In this document: piece by piece, positions 28,637 to 38,451 of the stretch
Layout of the letters: each line of letters begins with the position of its first letter
Numbering within the stretch: the first letter of the stretch is position 1
Source: Bacteroidota bacterium
Lineage (GTDB): Bacteria; Bacteroidota; Bacteroidia; Bacteroidales; Dysgonomonadaceae
Assembly (NCBI GenBank): GCA_023424395.1
Contig: JAFADY010000050.1
Location: forward strand, 70,226 to 134,225
Length of the DNA: 64,000 nucleotides
Direction: 5' to 3'
Notes under the pieces: model-generated
Database searches by the model: none
What the model saw: the letters and a program-made list of their open reading frames with translations, nothing else
Told to the model about the DNA's origin: nothing
Position numbers and translations under genes: made by a program

Positions 28637-30052
28637 ATGCAAACGACAAAAATTAAATTTTATTTATTGTTGATTTTTTGCGTTGGGGTATTATACGGCT
28701 GTGGCAATGAACAAGAAAAGTTTGACGAAAATTTCATCATAAATTTAGATCAAAATCTTTTTTCCGCCGAGAATCAAGAAACTTTTACCGTGAATGTCTC
28801 CATGGAGAACATACAGGCTATGGACCGGTTAGAGATAAGAAAATTATCCGATGGCTCAAGCTCCCTTTATCAAACGATAAAAAAAAGCGATTTAAACGGA
28901 CAAAATTTCACATTTACTTATACTCTCACGCCTGACGATTATAACGTAGATGATATAACATTTAAGTTTAATGGTATGAGAAGAGATGGCACCGTTGGAG
29001 GTACAAATTCTTTTAAGATCAATAATAAATTCGGGATCTATGTTTCCAATGTAAAACAAATAGCCAGAGTTACAGGCGATTCACATCCAAAAGATAATGG
29101 GCTACCTAATCCAAATAATACTTGTAAAGATTATGATGTATGTGGAACCGATTTAGGTATTGTTTGGGAAATGGAGGAAAATAAATTCGGTATTTTTTTT
29201 GGAGATACTTTCGGAAGTGATTTTATTCCTTTTAAAGAAGGCGGTGGAGGAAGCGGAGGAAATTGGAGGTCTAATGTACTCGCTTTTTCCGAAGACACTA
29301 ATTTGGAAGATGGTTTAACTATTTCAGGCATGGCAATGAGCAGCAATGGCCTTTTTGCCAGAAAAATAGCTTTAACTACTCCGGGAGCGTACAATACCAG
29401 TATCCCTACTTCCGCTATTCGGTCAAACAATATCGATTATGTTCATTATATGAACATTTACAATTGGGAAGGAGCAAATTACTTGTGGCTAACACACCAT
29501 TCATCATTATTCGGATCTTCCGACAATGGAAAAAACTGGTACAGGGTTCAAGGAGTTACTTTTTCCTCCAGTAGTAATTTTTCTCAAGTTGCTTATGCTA
29601 AAAAAGATGGTTATGTTTATATGATAGGTACAAGAGCCGGAAGAGGTGGAGCGGGATATTTATCCAGATTTCTTGAAAAGGATATTGAAAGGATGAGTGA
29701 ATACGAATATTGGAACGGCAATTTAAATGAGTGGGTTAAAGGAGATGATAACTCAGCAACAATTATTATACCTGCCATTATTGGAGAAGCTTCGTTGATC
29801 TATCATGAAAAATATGAAAGATGGATATATGCGTTTACCAAAGAAGGGCGTGGTATTGTTTATAGAGATACCAAGGATATAACCAATTGGAAGCGTTCAA
29901 AAGAAAAAGACCTTGCTGTAGATATTCCCGGCGGTATCTACGGTTCGTTTATTCATCCTTTAAGTTCTACCTTAGATAAATTGTACTTTATCATGTCAAT
30001 ATGGTACCCATACAATTCTTATCTTATAAGCGTTGATATGAAAAATTTTTAA
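28637..30052 (+). CDS. GH183 (DUF4185) lipoprotein 2, probable endo-D-arabinanase
   Basis: A 471-residue lipoprotein (Cys22, YGC). A beta-sandwich of about 110 residues (25-135) precedes the DUF4185 domain (about 140-470), which shows VCGTDLGIVWEM, FGIFFGDTFGSDF, NWRSNVLAFSED, YVHYMNIYNW, YMIGTRAGRGG, GEASLIYHEKYERWIYAF and IMSIWYPYNSYLISVDM. These motifs are shared almost residue for residue with the proteins at 35618 and 37058. GH183 family knowledge points to endo-D-arabinanase activity at the surface, giving oligosaccharides for the adjacent SusC3/SusD3. It is preceded by a terminator and so probably needs its own promoter or read-through. Confidence 0.85.
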   Translation: MQTTKIKFYLLLIFCVGVLYGCGNEQEKFDENFIINLDQNLFSAENQETFTVNVSMENIQAMDRLEIRKLSDGSSSLYQTIKKSDLNGQNFTFTYTLTPDDYNVDDITFKFNGMRRDGTVGGTNSFKINNKFGIYVSNVKQIARVTGDSHPKDNGLPNPNNTCKDYDVCGTDLGIVWEMEENKFGIFFGDTFGSDFIPFKEGGGGSGGNWRSNVLAFSEDTNLEDGLTISGMAMSSNGLFARKIALTTPGAYNTSIPTSAIRSNNIDYVHYMNIYNWEGANYLWLTHHSSLFGSSDNGKNWYRVQGVTFSSSSNFSQVAYAKKDGYVYMIGTRAGRGGAGYLSRFLEKDIERMSEYEYWNGNLNEWVKGDDNSATIIIPAIIGEASLIYHEKYERWIYAFTKEGRGIVYRDTKDITNWKRSKEKDLAVDIPGGIYGSFIHPLSSTLDKLYFIMSIWYPYNSYLISVDMKNF

Positions 30053-30119
30053 CTTTTCGCCACGAGGTAAAATAGCATTTTAAATTAATATATTATGAAC
30101 CAATTAAAATCTAAAGCGA

Positions 30120-33100
30120 ATGAAATTTTTAGTGAATTTTTCGAATAGAATCCTATGGATCTATTTGCTTGTTGGCTTTTGTGTTTATTCTAATGCTGCA
30201 AACAATTTTGATATTGTCCAACAGAACAAGGTCATAAGGGGTGTAGTGTCCGAAGAAACCACAAATGAGCCATTGGTAGGAGTGAATGTTTATGTTAAAG
30301 GAACTACAACCGGTACTACAACAGACGCAGATGGGCGGTACGAAATCACCGTTCCATCAGAAAATTCAATACTGGTTTTTTCCTTTATCGGAAAAAAAAC
30401 GGAGGAATTTCCTGTAAGAGGCGTGTCGGTTGTAAATGTTGTATTAGAGGATGATGCTACAATGCTTTCCGAAGTTGTTGTGTACACCGGATATATGACT
30501 CAACGTAAAGCCGATCTTACCGGCTCTCTCGCAATTGCAGATGCCGGCGATATAGAAAAAAATCCTTCGGCTAACGCCATGAAATCACTTCAAGGAAAAC
30601 TTTCTGGGGTACACATAACTACAAACGGTGGTAATCCGGCAGAAAGTGTAAATGTACAGATACGAGGTTTGTCATCACTTTCCGGAGGGGTCAGGCCATT
30701 AATTGTACTCGATGGAATGCCTACCGAAAATTTAAATTTGAGAGATATCAATTCTGGAGATATTGAATCTATTCAAGTGTTGAAAGATGCTGCCTCAGCC
30801 AGTATTTATGGAGCAAGAGCATCAGGAGGCGTTATTTTGATTCAGACCAAAAAAGGAAGAGCAGGAAGAACAATCATTGACTATAATGGAAGCGTTTCAT
30901 TTAGTACACTGATTAACAAACCTAATTTAATGAATGCAGAAGAATATGGTATCGCTGCATTCCGGGCCCAGGCATATGATGAAAAAGTTTTCGGAGTCCC
31001 CATGTCTCTCCCTACCACTTACGATTTTACTTGGCACAGAGGAAGCGATGGTTTAGCAGTTCTTGACGCTGTTCGCCCGGCCGAGTGGCTTACTCCCGAA
31101 CAAAATACAAGAGGATCGAATACCAATTGGATGGATGAAATTTTCCGTACCGCTATCATGACAAATCATCAATTAACTGTTTCTAATGGAACGGAACGCT
31201 CAAAAAGTCTCTTTTCGTTAGGATATTACGATAATCAAGGTACCCAGATTCACACATTCTTCAGGCAATACTCTGTTAGAGCAAATACGGAATACGATTT
31301 ATTAAATGACCGGCTTAAAGTTGGTGAGAATATCGCTCTGTCTTATCTGAATTATAGAGACGCCAATGAAACTCGTTGGGCAATGATCAATCCGCCTGCT
31401 GGCCCTGTATATGATATCAACGGCAACTGGGCGGGAGCTCCTGGTTTTGACGATTTCACAAATCCTGTTCGAGTGCTTACAATGTATAAGGATAATACTA
31501 GTAATTATGTGAAGATAATTGGTAATATTTTTGCCGACCTTAAAATATGGAACGGTATTTCTGCACGTACTCAGTTCGGTGTGGATTATGGCAATGCCTA
31601 TAACCGAGCTGTTGACGGTATTTGGGAAGAAACCGGAGGTAGAAACAGTGACGGGGAAAATTATGTAGGAAGCTATCAATCGCATCCGTTAAGCTATGTT
31701 TGGACAAATACTTTATCGTATAATGTCAGCACCCCAAGGCACACTATTGATGCCGTAGCCGGTACCGAATTTACAAGGTTTGTACAAGAAGGATTCTCAG
31801 CGAGGAGAGAAGGTATTTATTTAGAAGACCGTGATTTTGCCCATATCGGAGTTACTACGGGCACAAAATATTCACTTGGAAGTTCTGCCGATGAGTACAC
31901 TTACTTTTCACTTTTCGGTAAAATAAACTATGCACTCGATGCTAAATATCTCTTATCTTTTACATTGAGAAGAGATGGCTCCTCTCTCTTCGGAGCAAAT
32001 AATCGGTATGCCACATTTCCTGCTTTTTCTGCAGGTTGGAGAATCTACAACGAACCATTTATGAGCGGATATGATGCATTGTCCGATTTAAAACTACGTG
32101 TGAGTTGGGGTAAAAATGGTAGCGTTCAGGGACTGCCTCGTGGATACACAACAACTCCTTTTACTACAGATTATTTCGGAACATCTTATCCTATTGAGGG
32201 TAATGAATCCGGACCCCTCTATTCAGGATACAGAAGAACATGGCTTGGAAATCCTGATTTGAAATGGGAAACAACAACACAAACAAACTTCGGTGTCGAT
32301 TTTGGATTTCTTGATCAAAGAATTGTAGGTTCTTTGGATTATTATTTTAAGAAAACAAACGATATTCTGGTACAGGTTCCTTATATAGCAGCTATGGGAG
32401 AAGGGGGAGAGCCCTGGATTAACGGAGCAAATATGAATAACCAAGGTATCGATTTTGAAATTACCTACAGAAACGCACCATCGTCTGAGTTCCGATATTC
32501 AATAACAGCAAATATCGGTTCATACATAACAGAGTTGGTGGAACTTCCCGAAAATGTAATCAACAGATATCCGGGCGATGGTATGCGTGATTTCGTTATT
32601 GGAAGAACTCCTAACATCTTCTACGGTTTAGTGGCCGACGGTATTTTCAAAACCCAGGAAGAAGTCGATAATCATGCAGATCAACCGGGAAAAGCCATTG
32701 GCCGTATTCGATACAAAGACTTAGATGGCAATGGCGTAATAGATGAACTTTACGATAGGACATTTATAGGGATTTCCGATCCGGACTTTTTTGGAGGAAT
32801 GACGTTTGATTTCGGTTACAAAAATTTTGACTTAAATTTATTCTTCCAAGGGGTTTACGGTAATAAAGTAAATAACATTTGGAAGCAAGAGAGCGATCTT
32901 TGGAGTATTTCCGTTCCTGCAGGTAAAAATCACGAAAAAAGAATTCTTGATGCATGGTACTTCGACAATACTGATTCCGATATTCCCGCTTTATCCAATT
33001 CAAATCCAAACAGTGAACAAAGGTTTTCATCATATTATGTTGAAGATGGTTCTTATTTAAAATTAAGGAATATAGAACTCGGATATACCCTACCCCAGAA

Positions 33101-33275
33101 ATTAACTGAAAGAATGATGATGGAAAGATTTAGAATTTATGCATCAGCGCGAAACGTTTTCACGCTGAAGAAGGGATGGGGCCGTGATAGGTACACAAGT
33201 TTCGATCCGGAAATGCACGGATATAGCTATCTAACACCATTCACAATGGCCTTTGGTATTAATGTAACATTCTAA
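30120..33275 (+). CDS. SusC-like TonB-dependent outer-membrane transporter 3
   Basis: A 1051-residue SusC homologue. The signal peptide (LWIYLLVGFCVYSNAA) is followed by the carboxypeptidase-regulatory-like extension (IRGVVSEETTNEPLVGVNV), the plug (EVVVYTGYMTQRK; QVLKDAASASIYGARASGGV) and a barrel ending NVTF. The plug sequences differ from SusC1 and SusC2 (VQIRGLSSLSGGVRPLIVLDG), so it belongs to another branch and probably handles a different oligosaccharide. The start lies inside a 17-codon out-of-frame open frame (30095-30148). It sits directly after a GH183 gene and before its SusD partner, which links it to arabinan fragments. Confidence 0.95.
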   Translation: MKFLVNFSNRILWIYLLVGFCVYSNAANNFDIVQQNKVIRGVVSEETTNEPLVGVNVYVKGTTTGTTTDADGRYEITVPSENSILVFSFIGKKTEEFPVRGVSVVNVVLEDDATMLSEVVVYTGYMTQRKADLTGSLAIADAGDIEKNPSANAMKSLQGKLSGVHITTNGGNPAESVNVQIRGLSSLSGGVRPLIVLDGMPTENLNLRDINSGDIESIQVLKDAASASIYGARASGGVILIQTKKGRAGRTIIDYNGSVSFSTLINKPNLMNAEEYGIAAFRAQAYDEKVFGVPMSLPTTYDFTWHRGSDGLAVLDAVRPAEWLTPEQNTRGSNTNWMDEIFRTAIMTNHQLTVSNGTERSKSLFSLGYYDNQGTQIHTFFRQYSVRANTEYDLLNDRLKVGENIALSYLNYRDANETRWAMINPPAGPVYDINGNWAGAPGFDDFTNPVRVLTMYKDNTSNYVKIIGNIFADLKIWNGISARTQFGVDYGNAYNRAVDGIWEETGGRNSDGENYVGSYQSHPLSYVWTNTLSYNVSTPRHTIDAVAGTEFTRFVQEGFSARREGIYLEDRDFAHIGVTTGTKYSLGSSADEYTYFSLFGKINYALDAKYLLSFTLRRDGSSLFGANNRYATFPAFSAGWRIYNEPFMSGYDALSDLKLRVSWGKNGSVQGLPRGYTTTPFTTDYFGTSYPIEGNESGPLYSGYRRTWLGNPDLKWETTTQTNFGVDFGFLDQRIVGSLDYYFKKTNDILVQVPYIAAMGEGGEPWINGANMNNQGIDFEITYRNAPSSEFRYSITANIGSYITELVELPENVINRYPGDGMRDFVIGRTPNIFYGLVADGIFKTQEEVDNHADQPGKAIGRIRYKDLDGNGVIDELYDRTFIGISDPDFFGGMTFDFGYKNFDLNLFFQGVYGNKVNNIWKQESDLWSISVPAGKNHEKRILDAWYFDNTDSDIPALSNSNPNSEQRFSSYYVEDGSYLKLRNIELGYTLPQKLTERMMMERFRIYASARNVFTLKKGWGRDRYTSFDPEMHGYSYLTPFTMAFGINVTF

Positions 33276-33287
33276 AAAAACAATATT

Positions 33288-35096
33288 ATGAAAAATTTAA
33301 AATATATCCTATTAATATGTATCTTCCTCATTACATCCAACAATTGTAGTGATCTTCTTGATGTCAATCCAAAACAAGTTTTGGATGAAGCGCTGCTGAC
33401 TTCTCCCGAAGATATGGAAGGTTTTGTAACGGCGGCCTATGCGAGAATTACAGATATTCCTTCGTGGGATTCGCCTTTTTCGCCATGGTGGACAGGTTCA
33501 TTACGTTCTGACGACTCCTATAAAGGAGGCGGAGGCGTTTGGGATGGTGGAGACGGTTGGGGTTTTATGGAAACTTTTGTAAATCTCACACCAAATGGAT
33601 GGCCTATAGATTATCCTTGGTACGTATCGTATCAGATCATCCAGCGTTGCAATACTGCCATACAAAGACTTAATAACATTTCTGAAGAAGATTTTCCTTT
33701 GAAAAATGTAAGGATGGGGGAAATGTTGTTTCTCAGAGGTTTTGTTCATTTCAGATTGAAACAGTTTTTTAAGTACATGCCTTATATAGATGATAAAGTA
33801 GTTGGTAGCACTGCAGAATTTGAAGCTGTTCCAAATAGAGATGAGAATTATCCGGATGATCAGTATTTGTGGGAGAGGATATTGAATGACTTTAAAACTG
33901 CGGAGGAATTACTACCGGCAAGTCAACCAGATAAAGGGCGTGTGGATAAAAATGCTGCAACTGCAATGGCAGCAAGAACTTTAATGTTTATGGCTTATCA
34001 ACAAAACGATAGGCATCAAGTAGTTAATATCAATAAAGATAGGCTTACCGAAGCGCTTGTTTATTTAAATAAATTAACTGCGCAAGAAGGCGCGGCCGTT
34101 GATCTTTGTACGGATTTTGGTGAGAACTTCATACATTCTTCAGATAATAACACCAAAGAATCTATTTGGGAAATTCAATATTCTATAGACGACGGAAGCT
34201 CAACCGGAGGAAAGATAAATAGAGGTGAAGGTTTGAATCATCCATGGAATTGGGCCGGATTTCAATGTTGCGGATTCCACCATATCAGTTATAATATGGG
34301 AAATGCTTTTAAAACGGGTGCTGATGGATTACCTCTTTTTAATAATTACAATACTGATAGCTACGGTACATATATTAAAAATGCTGATGGAAGCGACAAT
34401 ATAGGTCTTGTAGAATCCGGAAATCATAATTATTTCGACAAATATACTTGGGATCCTCGTTTTAGTCATACTGCGGGAGTTCCGGGACATCCTTGGAAAT
34501 ACGATCCTGATTTGATTTTTCAAAGCAGAGGTATAAGAAACGGTGCGGAATACGGTTATTTAAAATCTGTGAAAGAATTACCTCATCCGGGTTGTGATTG
34601 CCTCTTGTATGATGGATGGCAGTTTAATTCTATGAATAAAAGAATGATCCGTTATGACGAAGTATTGCTTTGGAAAGCTGAAGTATTGATTCAATTGGAT
34701 AGGTGGAACGAAGCGCTAACACCAATCAATAAAGTTCGTGAACGAGCTGCAAATAGTACAGATAAGTTGATAATGGCAAATGGTAGTCCGGTTATGAATT
34801 ATCATGTGGAAATTTATAAACCCGGCGAAAATTGTGTCTGGGATAAAGAATTTGCTTTAAAAGCCATGCAATGGGAAAATAGATTAGAATTGGCCGGTGA
34901 AGGGCGCCGATTTTTTGATTTACAAAGATGGGGACTTCTCGATGAAATTATGAATGAATATTTTACTGTAGAACGAACCAGATTTTCTTGGATGGCAAAT
35001 GCCAGGTTTACTGAAGGTAGGGATGAGTTTTTCCCTATTCCGCAGAATCAGATGAAATGGGCAAAAGGTAATTACACTCAAAACCCAGGTTACTAA
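33288..35096 (+). CDS. SusD/RagB-like glycan-binding lipoprotein 3
   Basis: A 602-residue SusD homologue, lipid-anchor Cys20 (TSNNC). RagB/SusD features include EMLFLRGFVHFRLKQFFKYMP, ATAMAARTLMFMAYQ and the C-terminal AMQWENRLELAGEGRRFFDLQRWG, with FPIPQNQ near the end. It is the partner of SusC3 (12-bp gap). Several aromatic-rich stretches (SPWWTGSLRSDD; WNWAGFQCCGFHH) could form the sugar-binding platform. Confidence 0.95.
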   Translation: MKNLKYILLICIFLITSNNCSDLLDVNPKQVLDEALLTSPEDMEGFVTAAYARITDIPSWDSPFSPWWTGSLRSDDSYKGGGGVWDGGDGWGFMETFVNLTPNGWPIDYPWYVSYQIIQRCNTAIQRLNNISEEDFPLKNVRMGEMLFLRGFVHFRLKQFFKYMPYIDDKVVGSTAEFEAVPNRDENYPDDQYLWERILNDFKTAEELLPASQPDKGRVDKNAATAMAARTLMFMAYQQNDRHQVVNINKDRLTEALVYLNKLTAQEGAAVDLCTDFGENFIHSSDNNTKESIWEIQYSIDDGSSTGGKINRGEGLNHPWNWAGFQCCGFHHISYNMGNAFKTGADGLPLFNNYNTDSYGTYIKNADGSDNIGLVESGNHNYFDKYTWDPRFSHTAGVPGHPWKYDPDLIFQSRGIRNGAEYGYLKSVKELPHPGCDCLLYDGWQFNSMNKRMIRYDEVLLWKAEVLIQLDRWNEALTPINKVRERAANSTDKLIMANGSPVMNYHVEIYKPGENCVWDKEFALKAMQWENRLELAGEGRRFFDLQRWGLLDEIMNEYFTVERTRFSWMANARFTEGRDEFFPIPQNQMKWAKGNYTQNPGY

Positions 35097-35117
35097 AAAT
35101 TAAATACATTACAGGTT

Positions 35118-35528
35118 ATGAAAAATATAAAAAAATTACTTGTTATAACACTTTTAGTTGTGATATTTTCCGGTTGTTATGATAGAGAAATTATTGATAG
35201 GAAAGATTTTAATCACACTTTGCCTAAAGTCGAAAATTTGTCTTACACCAAACAAGGTAATACAGTTACATTAAATTGGCAAATTCCGGCGAATGTTTCA
35301 GACGATTTCAGACGGCCGCTTGAAACAAGTATTCAAGTGGTAGAAAATAACATCTACCGCCAAAAATTCTCAATATTTAATGAAAACAAAACTGCAAATT
35401 TTCAGATAGATCCAACTAAAGAGTACAAGGTTATTGTAAAATTGTTAGGGTTTTTAACGCCCGAAGCTAAAGAGGAAGGATTTACCGATAGAGTTTTTTC
35501 TGATGGTGTAATTTTAGAAATTAAGTAA
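35118..35528 (+). CDS. Small DUF4945-like lipoprotein
   Basis: A 136-residue lipoprotein (VIFSGC) with one fibronectin-III-like beta-sandwich (LPKVENLSYTKQGNTVTLNW). Proteins of this size and position, annotated DUF4945, are found after SusD genes in Bacteroidota PULs and may be small accessory glycan-binding proteins. No catalytic motif. It is the last gene of the SusC3 module and is followed by a long-loop terminator. Confidence 0.65.
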   Translation: MKNIKKLLVITLLVVIFSGCYDREIIDRKDFNHTLPKVENLSYTKQGNTVTLNWQIPANVSDDFRRPLETSIQVVENNIYRQKFSIFNENKTANFQIDPTKEYKVIVKLLGFLTPEAKEEGFTDRVFSDGVILEIK

Positions 35529-35534
35529 ATCAAA

Positions 35535-35597
35535 AAAAAGGGTGTATAAATAAGCGTCTAAAATTACTGTGGTTCACGAATATATACACCCTTTTTA
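35535..35597 (+). terminator. Long-loop terminator after the SusC3 module
   Basis: AAAAAGGGTGTATA (35535-35548) pairs perfectly with TATACACCCTTTTT (35583-35596) across a loop of about 34 bases. The long loop is unusual and may hide further structure or a switch, but the symmetrical A and T runs fit a bidirectional-looking terminator. Confidence 0.65.
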
Positions 35598-35617
35598 TAC
35601 TTTATTTAGATTAAAAT

Positions 35618-37045
35618 ATGACTAAGAAAACGAAACAAATACAATACATTGTAGCGATAATCTGTATAATGTTAGGTTTAATTGTGACATCGTGTAACGA
35701 TGAAGAAACAAATCAACCTTATATACCTATTGATGAAATTACATCAACTAATACAGACCTCATTCCTGATAAAGCTACAAAAAATGTTTCAACATCTCTC
35801 AATTTTAAAAATTTAGATAAGATAGATTACTTGGTTGTAACTAAAAGCGGCGGAGATAGTTATTCTGAAAAAATAAATAGAAATGAACTTACCCCCTCTT
35901 ATTCATTCAAATATAGGGTGAAGGAATCAGACCCTGATAATTTTAAACTCATATTAAAAGCGGTTTATACCGACGGAAACGTTTCTAAGGAACTCATTCT
36001 GAATATCGATAACCGATGGGGTTTTTTTATTCGTAAAGTAACCCGAATAGCCCGCGTTACAGGTACTACTATTTCGGGTGAGACTTTTCCAAACCCGAAT
36101 AATACAGCCGTTAAATGGAACGTTGGTGGCACCGATCTGGGTATTGTTTGGGAAATGGATCAGGGTAAATACGGCATTTTCTTTGGCGATACTTTCGGGC
36201 GCGATTTCAAACCAAATTCATCAAATCCCGGCCCCAATGGGGGAAATTGGAGAAGTAACGTATTGGCTTTTTCAGAAGATAAGAATCTTGATGATGGACT
36301 TACTTTCAGCAATATGGCGACAGATGACAGGGGTGATGCTCGTGAAATCATTTACGGAGGCAAGGACAATTCAGGCAATGGAAATTTAACTTCTATTCCT
36401 TCGGCAGCCATCAGAGTCAACGGAATCGATTATGTACATTATTTTAACATTAAAAACTGGACAGGTTGGATTACGAATTATTCCGGTATGTACAGATCTA
36501 CGGATAATGGTTCAACTTGGAAAAAAATTGAGGGTATTTCTTTTGCATCAAACAGTAATTTCGGACAAGTAGGCTACTACAAGAAAGATGGATTTGTCTA
36601 TATGATCGGCACACAGCCGGGAAGAGACAGCAGCGCACGCTTAGCTCGTTTTTTGGAATCCGATATAGAAAATCAATCAAATTATGAATTTTGGGATACT
36701 TCAAATAATCAATGGATAAAAGGCAATGAAAACGGCGCAGGAATTATAATACACGACAAAGTAGGAGAATTATCGTTTATTTATAATGAAAAGCATAAGA
36801 AATGGATCATAGCCTATTTTAATTCCGACAGATACAACATAACCATGCGCACAGCGCAGCACATTACCGGCCCTTGGAGTGAACCTTATGAACTCGCAGC
36901 AGGTAAAGAATATGCACAATTGTATGGTTCTTATTTTCATCCCGTTTCTATTTTAGGGGATAATTTATATTTTCTGATGTCGATGTGGATGCCATATAAC
37001 GTTTTTTTGATGAAAGTAGAATTAGCCGATATGGGTATTTTTTAA
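35618..37045 (+). CDS. GH183 (DUF4185) lipoprotein 3, probable endo-D-arabinanase
   Basis: A 475-residue lipoprotein (Cys26, VTSC). Like the protein at 28637 it has an N-terminal beta-sandwich (about 30-130) before the DUF4185 domain. Shared motifs are VGGTDLGIVWEMD, YGIFFGDTFGRDF, NWRSNVLAFSED, IDYVHYFNIKNW, YMIGTQPGRDS, GELSFIYNEKHKKWII and LMSMWMPYNVFLMKVEL. Probable endo-D-arabinanase by family. The GTRxGRG segment of its neighbours is changed to GTQPGRD here, which could alter a substrate-binding loop. It ends 12 bp before the next DUF4185 gene. Confidence 0.85.
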   Translation: MTKKTKQIQYIVAIICIMLGLIVTSCNDEETNQPYIPIDEITSTNTDLIPDKATKNVSTSLNFKNLDKIDYLVVTKSGGDSYSEKINRNELTPSYSFKYRVKESDPDNFKLILKAVYTDGNVSKELILNIDNRWGFFIRKVTRIARVTGTTISGETFPNPNNTAVKWNVGGTDLGIVWEMDQGKYGIFFGDTFGRDFKPNSSNPGPNGGNWRSNVLAFSEDKNLDDGLTFSNMATDDRGDAREIIYGGKDNSGNGNLTSIPSAAIRVNGIDYVHYFNIKNWTGWITNYSGMYRSTDNGSTWKKIEGISFASNSNFGQVGYYKKDGFVYMIGTQPGRDSSARLARFLESDIENQSNYEFWDTSNNQWIKGNENGAGIIIHDKVGELSFIYNEKHKKWIIAYFNSDRYNITMRTAQHITGPWSEPYELAAGKEYAQLYGSYFHPVSILGDNLYFLMSMWMPYNVFLMKVELADMGIF

Positions 37046-37057
37046 AAAAATATTTTA

Positions 37058-38227
37058 ATGAGATTTATCAGCACTTTTGTATTGGTTTTATTGTTCTCAA
37101 CATTCTTTTATTCTGCCACAACGCAGAATGTAAAGGTTAATAATAATGTTGTAGTCCATACTAAGCTTCCGAGCATTAAATTACATAATTTAGAGAAAGT
37201 TGCTCGTGTTACAGGCAAATCACTTCCACATGAAAAATTTTCAAACTCAAATAATACCGCTTTGGATTATGATGTTTATGGTACGGATTTGGGAATTATG
37301 TGGCACATGCAAGGAAATAAAGTAGGTATTTTTTTCGGTGATACAAACGGTAAAGGTTTTCAACCTTCGAGCGGCGGAGGAAATGTTTCAGATAACTGGC
37401 GATCGAATGTATTGGCCTTTTCCGCTGACACTAACTTAAAAGATGGTTTAACCATACAAAGTATGGTGTTGGATGAAGATGGAAAGGCTCGAGAAGTTGT
37501 TGCGGGAGGGAAAACGAATGCTCAAAAATACCAAACTTCTATTCCCACGGCAGCTATTCGTTTAAACGGTGTAGATTATGTGCACTACATGAACATTTAT
37601 GATTGGACAGCGCCAAATTGTTCGTGGTTAACAAACTTTTCTTCAATTGCCGCTTCTTACGATGATGGACAAACATGGGAAAGAAAACAAGAAGTTACCT
37701 TTGATCCGATGAGCCATTTTTCTCAAGTTGCCTATGCTAAAAAAGATGGCATGGTTTATATGATAGGTACACGTTCCGGCAGAGGAGATGACGCATATCT
37801 TGCCCGATTTCTTGAAAAGGATATCTTGAACAAAAAAGAGTACGAATACTGGAATGTAAATTCAAAACAATGGGTAAAAGGTGATGAGGAAAGTGCTGCA
37901 CCTGTAATATCCGGCCCCGTGGGAGAGGCTTCTTTGATGTATCATAAAAAATATAAAACATGGATTTTGACACACAATTACGATTACCGATGTGATAAAT
38001 CAGAACCTATAGGCAAGTATCTGATAGTTTACCGAACAGCTAAAGACATTACCGATTGGAGTAAACCCGAAATATTGGTTTCCAATCAACAATATCCGGG
38101 CTTGTACTGTGCGTATTTACATCCTTTGAATGATAATGAAGATGAGTTGTATTTCCTCATGTCTCTGTGGAAACCGTACAATGTTTTTCTTATGAAAGTT
38201 GAGATAGAAGATATAGGGAGTTTTTAA
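37058..38227 (+). CDS. GH183 (DUF4185) protein 4, probable endo-D-arabinanase
   Basis: A 389-residue protein with a signal peptide lacking a lipobox (TFFYSATTQN), so unlike its neighbours it is probably soluble in the periplasm. It lacks the N-terminal beta-sandwich: the DUF4185 domain starts almost at once (KVARVTGKSLPHEKF; YGTDLGIMWHMQ; GIFFGDTNG; NWRSNVLAFSADT). The C-terminus LMSLWKPYNVFLMKVEIEDIG matches the gene before it. Parts of this gene are very close to the gene at 28637 at DNA level (around 37735-37790 and 29595-29650), which suggests a fairly recent duplication. A periplasmic location would let it trim imported oligosaccharides. Confidence 0.85.
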   Translation: MRFISTFVLVLLFSTFFYSATTQNVKVNNNVVVHTKLPSIKLHNLEKVARVTGKSLPHEKFSNSNNTALDYDVYGTDLGIMWHMQGNKVGIFFGDTNGKGFQPSSGGGNVSDNWRSNVLAFSADTNLKDGLTIQSMVLDEDGKAREVVAGGKTNAQKYQTSIPTAAIRLNGVDYVHYMNIYDWTAPNCSWLTNFSSIAASYDDGQTWERKQEVTFDPMSHFSQVAYAKKDGMVYMIGTRSGRGDDAYLARFLEKDILNKKEYEYWNVNSKQWVKGDEESAAPVISGPVGEASLMYHKKYKTWILTHNYDYRCDKSEPIGKYLIVYRTAKDITDWSKPEILVSNQQYPGLYCAYLHPLNDNEDELYFLMSLWKPYNVFLMKVEIEDIGSF

Positions 38228-38409
38228 TTGATAGTTTTGAATATAGCATTATCATTAAGCAAATTGGTACAAATGTTAAGTTATAAATAATAATTCGTTG
38301 AAAAATTGAATAATTGATGAAGCTTATGAATTTATTAAACCCAGTTGTCTTAATTTTTGTATAATCACACTTCTGAAATAATTAGTTAAATTTTTAAACC
38401 AAATGAATT
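38228..38409 (+). other. Leader region with a possible -7 box
   Basis: A gap of about 180 bp, the longest inside the 35.6-54.7 kb gene run. TAGTTTTG at 38232-38239 fits TAnnTTTG but has no matching -33 box. No terminator hairpin or operator palindrome is visible. It may hold a promoter for the GH172-to-kinase gene run. Confidence 0.3.
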
Positions 38410-38451
38410 ATGGCAGTTAAATTAAAAGCAAATGCGAGAGGCCAGCCCTGA
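38410..38451 (+). pseudogene. Possible 5' stub of an HU-type DNA-binding protein gene
   Basis: A 13-codon frame reads MAVKLKANARGQP and stops at TGA. This resembles the first residues of HU/HU-HIG proteins of Bacteroidota, which usually go on with a Gly-rich stretch. Nothing HU-like follows in any frame. It overlaps the apparent start of the GH172 gene in another frame. The match is short, so this could be chance. Confidence 0.25.
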
